Source: JAAZZIT01 sp964480525
GTDB taxonomy: Bacteria; Bacillota; Clostridia; Oscillospirales; Ruminococcaceae
Assembly (NCBI GenBank): GCA_964480525.1
Contig: CAYZOV010000045.1
Coordinates: 1-9,847 of the forward strand
Reading direction: 5' to 3'
Length of the DNA: 9,847 nt
Shown here: positions 5,814-9,847 of the stretch, in pieces
Position numbering within the stretch: position 1 is the first letter of the stretch
Layout: the number at the start of each line of letters is the position of its first letter
The notes under the pieces: generated by a model
Told to the model about the DNA's origin: nothing
The model's input: only the letters and a program-made list of their open reading frames with translations
The model's database searches: none
Made by a program: the position numbers and the translations under genes

Positions 5814-6386
5814 TTAATTTTCCGATTTAATTTGTTTTAAAAGTGATGAAAACTGGTTTGACAGCATATTTGAAATTTCATCATCTGAAAATCTGCACAT
5901 ACCCGTTGCGATAAGCGTTGCAAGTCCGTATGTGTAAATCCAAACCTGTTTAAACAATTCTTTTGCCTGTATGTCGCTTAAACCGTAGTCTTTTTCGATA
6001 AATTCAATGCACAGCGGAGCAATATCTCCCAAATGTGCGAAAACATCATCAAATGTTTTTGAATCCGGGCTGTCGCTCATAAAAACAACACGGTAAAGCT
6101 TCGGATAATCTTTTGCAAACGAAATCATCTGCATACCTACGCCTTTGAAAACAGGCGTCATTTCCTTTGCTTTTTCGGCATATTGTGAAAAACGTTCAAG
6201 CGCCGATACTTTTACTTCGTCGCAAACTTCTTCCATGCTGTTGAAAACAGTAAAAATCGGTCTGGTGGAACTTCCCAGCGCTTTGCCCAGACTTCTGGCG
6301 GTCAAGCCCTCAATACCGTATTCTGTTGCGACGTCAAGTGCTTTGCTGACAATTTCTTCTTTTGTAAATTTTGCTTTTGGTGGCAT
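5814..6386 (-). CDS. TetR/AcrR-family transcriptional regulator
   Basis: A 190-residue protein, usual size for the family. The N-terminal helix-turn-helix is plain: FTKEEIVSKALDVATEYGIEGLTARSLGKALGSSTRPIFTVFNSMEEV (about residues 7-55), with the recognition helix near SSTRPIFTVF. Pro replaces the more common Ser/Gly-Val, and Phe the usual Tyr, in the SxxxlYxhFxsk motif. The remaining 130 residues are the helical ligand and dimer domain, too variable to assign a ligand. The start ATG at 6386 follows GGAGAGGAAG. The gene has its own near-consensus promoter, a perfect palindrome in the leader that suits autorepression, and its own terminator. It is divergent from the structured element and the LysR-type gene, so it may also control that rightward transcription. 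Ligand and targets are unknown. Confidence 0.88.
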   Translation of the reverse strand: MPPKAKFTKEEIVSKALDVATEYGIEGLTARSLGKALGSSTRPIFTVFNSMEEVCDEVKVSALERFSQYAEKAKEMTPVFKGVGMQMISFAKDYPKLYRVVFMSDSPDSKTFDDVFAHLGDIAPLCIEFIEKDYGLSDIQAKELFKQVWIYTYGLATLIATGMCRFSDDEISNMLSNQFSSLLKQIKSEN

Positions 6387-6422
6387 AATCTTCCTCTCCG
6401 TTTTTAATAAATTTTTTAATTT

Positions 6423-6445
6423 ATATGTGATTGATTCTCACATAT
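6423..6445 (-). promoter_or_regulatory. Perfect palindromic operator candidate in the TetR-type leader
   Basis: ATATGTGA (6423-6430) and TCACATAT (6438-6445) are perfect inverted repeats around a seven-base spacer, 23 bases in all. It lies between the predicted transcription start (near 6454, minus strand) and the start codon, where a dimeric TetR protein could block its own transcription. It could instead form an RNA hairpin. Confidence 0.6.
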
Positions 6446-6460
6446 TAAAACTTTTGTTTT

Positions 6461-6489
6461 ATTATAGCAGATATTTTTAATTTTGTCAA
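6461..6489 (-). promoter_or_regulatory. Consensus sigma-A promoter of the TetR-type gene
   Basis: On the minus strand TTGACA (6489-6484), a 17-base spacer and TATAAT (6466-6461): both boxes match the consensus exactly. A promoter this strong in front of a repressor gene implies that it needs repression, which fits the palindrome just downstream. Confidence 0.85.
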
Positions 6490-6518
6490 CTGTTATTGGT
6501 AAACATTTTTCTAAAAGC

Positions 6519-6547
6519 TTGAAAAAAATGTATTTATGTGTTATAAT
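6519..6547 (+). promoter_or_regulatory. Strong promoter directly before a structured element
   Basis: TTGAAA at 6519-6524, a 17-base spacer, and TATAAT at 6542-6547 with TGT before it (extended -10). The predicted start, near 6554, falls at the edge of the long hairpin at 6548-6574. It points away from the TetR-type promoter, whose -35 is about 30 bases away. It may drive a small RNA, the LysR-type gene with a leader of about 190 bases, or both. Confidence 0.75.
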
Positions 6548-6643
6548 AAACCTAAAGCCGTTGGCTTTAGGTTTGGGTATTTTGTTTTGCCGTCAACGGC
6601 GACGGCAATTTCGCTAAAGCGAAACCACAAAAGTACCCGGTTT
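6548..6643 (+). ncRNA. Multi-hairpin structured element: small RNA, long leader or dispersed repeat
   Basis: Hairpin 1 is AAACCTAAAGCC (6548-6559), loop GTT, then GGCTTTAGGTTT (6563-6574): 12 perfect pairs. A three-way junction follows immediately. Its outer stem is GGGTATTTTG (6575-6584) with CAAAAGTACCC (6628-6638), ten pairs and one bulged G. Inside it are hairpin TTGCCGTC (6587-6594) / GACGGCAA (6601-6608) and hairpin TTTCGC (6609-6614) / GCGAAA (6619-6624) with loop TAAA. GGTTT at 6639-6643 can also pair with AAACC at 6548-6552, so the whole unit is closed by short inverted termini. No T run follows either end, so it is not a terminator. The pairing is seen directly; whether it is an RNA gene or a palindromic repeat is undecided. 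Confidence 0.5.
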
Positions 6644-6746
6644 GTGAAAAAATATAAGTTAGTAAACTTAAATCATTTTAAAGTATCGCCTTATGGCTTT
6701 TTATAATTTCAGACAACAAATAATATCATGACGGGGGGATAAGAGT

Positions 6747-7667
6747 ATGAATATCTTGCACATGAAATACGCAGTTGAGGTTGCAAAAGCAGGTTCACTT
6801 AGCAAGGCTTCCGAAGTTTTGCTTATTGCCGTGCCGAACATCAGTCGTTCAATTAAAGAACTGGAAGCAGACCTGGGTATTACCATTTTCGACCGAACAA
6901 CAAAAGGTATGTGCCTGACCCTAGAGGGCGAAACGTTTATAAATTACGCAAAAGGTATTCTGAATCAGATTGAACAGGTGGAAATGCTTTATAAACAGGG
7001 CGTCCCGAAAAAGCAAAAATTTTCTATTTCCGTGCCTAGAGCAAGCTATATTTCCGAAGCGTTTGTTGAGTTTTCAAAAACTTTATCCGACGAACCAGCC
7101 GAAGTTTTTTATAAAGAAACTAATTCTCAGCGTACTATAAATAATTTATTAACCCACGATTATAAATTGGGAATTATTCGTTATGCCGAAAATTTTGACA
7201 AGTATTTTAAGGCTATGCTTGAAGAAAAAGGACTGGCGTATGAAATGGTTACTGAATTTAGCTATGTTCTTTTAATGAGCGCCCAAAGTCCTCTTGCGAA
7301 AAAAGAAACAATAAAGTTTGACGACCTCACCGACTATATCGAAGTGGCGCACGCCGACCCTTTTGTACCGTCGTTGCCTTTTGCAAAGGTTGTAAAATCC
7401 GAGCTTCCCGACAATATCGACAGGCGAATTTTCATCTTTGAACGTGCCAGCCAAAACGATTTGCTGTCACGAAATCCTCAAACATTTATGTGGGTTTCGC
7501 CTTGTCCGAAAGAAATGCTTGAAAAATACAACCTTGTTCAGCGAAAATGCGAGGAAAACAAAAAGGTTTACAAAGATATGCTTATTTACAAAAAAGGGTA
7601 CAAGCTTTCAAATCTTGATAAAAAATTCATCACGCTTTTGTGTGAATCAAAAAGAAAACATATGTGA
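6747..7667 (+). CDS. LysR-family transcriptional regulator
   Basis: A 306-residue LysR-type regulator, normal length. Residues 1-62 give the N-terminal winged helix-turn-helix: MNILHMKYAVEVAKAGSLSKASEVLLIAVPNISRSIKELEADLGITIFDR, then TKGMCLTLEGETFINYAKGIL, with a dimerisation linker helix to about residue 88. The remaining part is the two-lobed periplasmic-binding-like effector domain and is too divergent to name a ligand. A GGGGGGAT ribosome binding site precedes the ATG. Classical LysR genes sit divergent from their targets; the only divergent neighbour is the TetR-type gene, about 360 bases away across the structured element. A terminator follows closely, so it is monocistronic unless it shares the promoter at 6519. 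No LTTR box (T-N11-A with dyad) stood out clearly. Confidence 0.88.
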   Translation: MNILHMKYAVEVAKAGSLSKASEVLLIAVPNISRSIKELEADLGITIFDRTTKGMCLTLEGETFINYAKGILNQIEQVEMLYKQGVPKKQKFSISVPRASYISEAFVEFSKTLSDEPAEVFYKETNSQRTINNLLTHDYKLGIIRYAENFDKYFKAMLEEKGLAYEMVTEFSYVLLMSAQSPLAKKETIKFDDLTDYIEVAHADPFVPSLPFAKVVKSELPDNIDRRIFIFERASQNDLLSRNPQTFMWVSPCPKEMLEKYNLVQRKCEENKKVYKDMLIYKKGYKLSNLDKKFITLLCESKRKHM

Positions 7668-7674
7668 TTTTTCC

Positions 7675-7712
7675 AAGTCCGAAGTATTGACTGAAAAGCT
7701 TCGGACTTTTTT
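7675..7712 (+). terminator. Rho-independent terminator after the LysR-type gene
   Basis: AAGTCCGAAG (7675-7684) pairs perfectly with CTTCGGACTT (7699-7708), ten pairs around a 14-base loop, followed by T's to 7712. It lies seven bases past the stop codon. Confidence 0.93.
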
Positions 7713-7713
7713 G

Positions 7714-7745
7714 TTATCATTTTTCGTAAACCCTTTATCATTTTT
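7714..7745 (+). repeat. Short direct repeat, 11 bp, period 21
   Basis: TTATCATTTTT occurs at 7714-7724 and again at 7735-7745, two helical turns apart. It lies just after the LysR-type terminator and some 140 bases before the rex promoter. It is probably low-complexity AT sequence and no role is claimed. Confidence 0.4.
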
Positions 7746-7844
7746 GAGTAATACGTTTAAAACGATTAAACGGATTGGCTTGTATAAATAATAAAAAACA
7801 CCGTAAAACCGACATTATTTAACTTGTATTCAATCGTTCAAGGG

Positions 7845-7862
7845 GTTATCGATAAAGATAAC
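7845..7862 (+). promoter_or_regulatory. Upstream palindrome in the rex promoter region
   Basis: GTTATC (7845-7850), six bases, GATAAC (7857-7862): a perfect inverted repeat. It contains a second perfect palindrome, TTATCGATAA, at 7846-7855. It lies about 20 bases before the -35 box, where an activator or a second repressor could bind. It is not a Rex-type site. Confidence 0.4.
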
Positions 7863-7868
7863 ACCGAT

Positions 7869-7890
7869 TTAACAATTTAAGAATTGTCAA
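7869..7890 (+). promoter_or_regulatory. Inverted repeat over the rex -35 box
   Basis: TTAACAATT (7869-7877), TAAG, AATTGTCAA (7882-7890): a 9-4-9 inverted repeat with one mismatch that covers the -35 hexamer. The half sites are those of a Rex operator but everted (TTAACAA first, TTGTCAA second). Its centre is 32 bases, about three helical turns, from the centre of the Rex site at 7903-7920. Confidence 0.5.
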
Positions 7891-7912
7891 AGTAAAAATA
7901 GTGTGTTAAAAT
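7884..7912 (+). promoter_or_regulatory. Sigma-A promoter of the rex-adhE operon
   Basis: TTGTCA at 7884-7889, a 17-base spacer, TAAAAT at 7907-7912, with TGT just upstream making an extended -10. The start is expected near 7918. AAAGGAGG at 7929-7936 is the rex ribosome binding site, leaving a very short leader. Confidence 0.8.
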
Positions 7913-7920
7913 ATTAACGA
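7903..7920 (+). promoter_or_regulatory. Rex operator (autoregulatory)
   Basis: GTGTTAA-AATA-TTAACGA matches the known Rex consensus TTGTTAA-N4-TTAACAA at 12 of 14 half-site positions. It overlaps the -10 box and the predicted start, so Rex bound here would exclude RNA polymerase. Rex releases DNA when NADH is high, which would switch on rex and adhE together. Confidence 0.85.
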
Positions 7921-7943
7921 AGTCAGGAAAAGGAGGTTAAGAG

Positions 7944-8570
7944 ATGGAAAGGATTTCTGTTCCGAAGGCTACTTTGGGCAGATTACCACGCTATTTGCAA
8001 TACTTGAAAAACTTGTCTTGCGACGACGTTGCAAACATATCCGCCACAACGGTTGCAAAAGATTTGTTACTGGGCGAAGTTCAGGTTAGAAAAGACCTTG
8101 CTTCGGTTAGCGGCGCAGGGAAGCCGAAAGTCGGGTATAATATACAAGATTTGATAAAAAGTATTGAAAAAGTGCTGGGGTGCGACAATATGACATCTGC
8201 CGTTTTGGTGGGTGCGGGAAAACTCGGAAAAGCGCTTCTGGAATTTGACGAATTTGAAACTTATGGCGTTAAAATTAAGGCGGGATTTGACAACAACGAA
8301 AATGTTATCCGCTTAGGCACGTCAAAAGAAATTTTGCCAATGAACACATTTGACGAGTTTTGCAAAAATGAAAAAATACAGATTGGAATAATTACCGTGG
8401 GCGAAGGCTCGGCACAGTCTGTGTGCGACAGAATGGTTCAAAACGGCATAACCGCAATCTGGAATTTTGCCCCTTGTAAACTTAATGTTCCTGAGGGAAT
8501 ACTATTACAACAGGAAAACTTAGCGTTATCTCTTGCTCACTTGAACAATCAATTATGTAATTTATTTTAG
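7944..8570 (+). CDS. rex: Redox-sensing transcriptional repressor Rex
   Basis: A 208-residue homodimeric repressor that reads the NADH/NAD+ ratio and controls fermentation genes. Residues 1-80 are the winged-helix DNA-binding domain with the family hallmarks TLGRLPRYLQYLKNL, ISATTVAKDLLLGEVQVRKDLASVSGAGKPKVGY. A Rossmann NAD(H) domain follows: VLVGAGKLGKALL (G90, G92 and G95 form GxGxxG), GIITVGEGSAQSVCDRMVQNGITAIWNFAPCKL, and the C-terminal domain-swap helix NLALSLAHLNNQL. Length and motifs are complete. The start ATG at 7944 follows AAAGGAGG. The stop codon TAG is part of the TAGGAGG ribosome binding site of adhE, so the two genes are translated in close succession from one mRNA. An operator for Rex itself overlaps the promoter, giving negative autoregulation. 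Confidence 0.97.
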   Translation: MERISVPKATLGRLPRYLQYLKNLSCDDVANISATTVAKDLLLGEVQVRKDLASVSGAGKPKVGYNIQDLIKSIEKVLGCDNMTSAVLVGAGKLGKALLEFDEFETYGVKIKAGFDNNENVIRLGTSKEILPMNTFDEFCKNEKIQIGIITVGEGSAQSVCDRMVQNGITAIWNFAPCKLNVPEGILLQQENLALSLAHLNNQLCNLF

Positions 8571-8580
8571 GAGGATAAAA

Positions 8581-9847
8581 ATGGAAAACAAGACTTATGA
8601 AATCGTAGACAGCGTTGAAAAGCTTGAAGAAGCTATCGAACGCACAAGAAAAGCACAGAAAATTTTCGCTACCTACACACAGGAACAGGTAGACAAGATT
8701 TTCCTTGCGGCTGCTTCTGCTGCAAACAAAGCAAGAATCCCACTTGCAAAAATGGCAGTTGAAGAAACAGGAATGGGTGTTGTAGAGGACAAGGTTATCA
8801 AGAATAACTATGCTGCAGAATACATCTACAACGCTTATAAGGACACAAAAACTTGTGGCGTTATCGAAGAAGACAAGGCATACGGCATTAAGAAAATCGC
8901 TGAACCAATCGGCGTAATCGCTGCTGTAATTCCAACAACAAACCCAACTTCTACAGCTATCTTTAAGTGCCTTATCGCTCTTAAAACCCGTAACGCAATT
9001 ATCATTTCTCCACACCCAAGAGCAAAGCTCTCAACAATCGCCGCTGCTAAGCTTGTTCTCGAAGCTGCTGTTGCCGCAGGCGCACCGGAAGGAATTATCG
9101 ACTGGATTGACGTTCCGTCACTTGACATGACAAACCTCGTTATGAAAGAAGCTGACATTATCCTTGCAACAGGCGGTCCCGGAATGGTTAAGGCTGCATA
9201 TTCAAGCGGAAAACCTGCTCTCGGTGTAGGTGCCGGAAACACACCTGCTATCATTGATGACACAGCAGACATTATCCTCGCAGTAAACTCAATTATTCAC
9301 TCTAAGACATTTGACAACGGTATGATTTGCGCTTCTGAACAGTCTGTTATCGTTCTCGAAAGCATTTACGACGCAGTTAAGGAAGAATTTGCAACAAGAG
9401 GTTGTTACTTCCTCAATCCTGCTGAAACAGAAAAGGTTAGAAAGACTATCATTATCAACGGCGCTCTTAACGCTAAAATCGTAGGACAGTCAGCATACAG
9501 AATTGCAGAACTTTCAGGCGTAACTGTTCCTGTTGGAACAAAAATCCTTATCGGCGAAGTTGAAAGCGTTGAACTTTCTGAAGAATTTGCTCACGAAAAA
9601 CTTTCACCTGTACTTGCTATGTACAAGGCTAAGGACTTCTCGGACGCTCTCGGTAAAGCTGAACACCTTATCGCTGACGGCGGTTACGGTCATACATCTT
9701 CACTTTATATTAACGAAATCACAGAAACCGAAAAGATGGCTGAATTTGCTTCAAGAATGAAAACTTGCAGAATACTTGTAAAGAAACCATCCTCACACGG
9801 CGGTATCGGTGTCCTTTATAACTTAAAGCTGGCTACGTCACTTAAAC
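8581..9847 (+). CDS. adhE: Bifunctional acetaldehyde-CoA/alcohol dehydrogenase AdhE, N-terminal part
   Basis: The first 422 codons of a protein normally about 870 residues long; the right edge cuts it. This part is the CoA-acylating aldehyde dehydrogenase domain, which reduces acetyl-CoA to acetaldehyde with NADH; the iron-dependent alcohol dehydrogenase half would follow. Landmarks are AEPIGVIAAVIPTTNPTSTAIFK, SPHPRAK, ATGGPGMVKAAYSSGKPALGVGAGNTPA (NAD-binding region) and FDNGMICASEQSV, with the predicted catalytic Cys250. A strong TAGGAGG site that includes the rex stop sets the start. Codon use (AAC, GAC, CTT/CTC) is that of a highly expressed gene. In the last 13 codons four residues differ from the near-invariant GDLYNFKLAPSLT, each by one base change, which looks like end-of-contig error. 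AdhE usually assembles into spirosome filaments in the cytoplasm. Confidence 0.95.
   Translation, partial: MENKTYEIVDSVEKLEEAIERTRKAQKIFATYTQEQVDKIFLAAASAANKARIPLAKMAVEETGMGVVEDKVIKNNYAAEYIYNAYKDTKTCGVIEEDKAYGIKKIAEPIGVIAAVIPTTNPTSTAIFKCLIALKTRNAIIISPHPRAKLSTIAAAKLVLEAAVAAGAPEGIIDWIDVPSLDMTNLVMKEADIILATGGPGMVKAAYSSGKPALGVGAGNTPAIIDDTADIILAVNSIIHSKTFDNGMICASEQSVIVLESIYDAVKEEFATRGCYFLNPAETEKVRKTIIINGALNAKIVGQSAYRIAELSGVTVPVGTKILIGEVESVELSEEFAHEKLSPVLAMYKAKDFSDALGKAEHLIADGGYGHTSSLYINEITETEKMAEFASRMKTCRILVKKPSSHGGIGVLYNLKLATSLK

Noticed and set aside
6145..6480. Plus-strand frame opposite the TetR-type gene
   Set aside because: It lies antisense to the clear helix-turn-helix coding region and crosses the TetR promoter and operator.
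6548..6643. tRNA-like or terminator reading of the multi-hairpin element
   Set aside because: No anticodon arm, T-arm sequence or CCA end, and no T run after any stem on either strand.
7750..7780. Possible hairpin CGTTT/AAACG near 7757-7776
   Set aside because: Only five AT-rich pairs around a loop of about nine bases; expected by chance in this composition.
8482..9272. Two minus-strand frames of 177 and 145 codons opposite the end of rex and adhE
   Set aside because: Both are antisense shadows created by the biased codon use of adhE; no ribosome binding site or known family.

Overview
The window reads as chromosomal DNA of an anaerobic, spore-forming, fibre-fermenting member of the Clostridia, probably Ruminococcus-like. 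This is inferred from gene content: a cotJ spore-coat operon, a cellobiose/chitobiose-type GH94 phosphorylase, and a rex-adhE redox/ethanol operon. It also fits the moderately AT-rich sequence, the strong AGGAGG-type ribosome binding sites and the TGn-extended -10 promoters. No transposase, integrase, CRISPR array, tRNA or rRNA was seen.

Layout, left to right. (1) 1-642, minus strand: cotJA, cotJB and the first 47 codons of cotJC, running off the left edge. (2) 766-1820, plus: a strong promoter, two tandem small membrane-anchored proteins that share a nearly identical 310-nt segment, and a terminator. (3) 1913-4522, plus: promoter, an apparently structured leader of about 105 nt, an 802-residue GH94 glycoside phosphorylase, and a terminator. 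(4) 4679-5572, plus: an AraC-type regulator with a GyrI-like ligand domain. (5) 5814-6489, minus: a TetR-type repressor with a near-consensus promoter, a perfect palindrome in its leader and its own terminator. (6) 6519-6643, plus: a near-consensus promoter followed at once by a highly base-paired 96-nt element. (7) 6747-7712, plus: a LysR-type regulator and terminator. (8) 7845-9847, plus: a palindrome-rich promoter region with a good Rex operator, rex, and the N-terminal half of adhE, cut by the right edge.

How the genes work together. GH94 phosphorolysis of an imported disaccharide saves ATP by giving a sugar 1-phosphate. AdhE turns acetyl-CoA into ethanol and reoxidises NADH. Rex senses the NADH/NAD+ ratio and, from its site over the rex -10 box, should derepress both itself and adhE when NADH builds up. 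The three regulators between GH94 and rex (AraC-GyrI, TetR, LysR) have no obvious target gene beside them.

Items most worth a second look: the tandem pair with a sharply bounded homogenised ectodomain; the promoter-led multi-hairpin element at 6519-6643; the GH94 leader; and the Gln at a GH94 position that is usually His. Both window edges hold coding sequence that departs abruptly from strongly conserved family sequence, which suggests contig-end errors.
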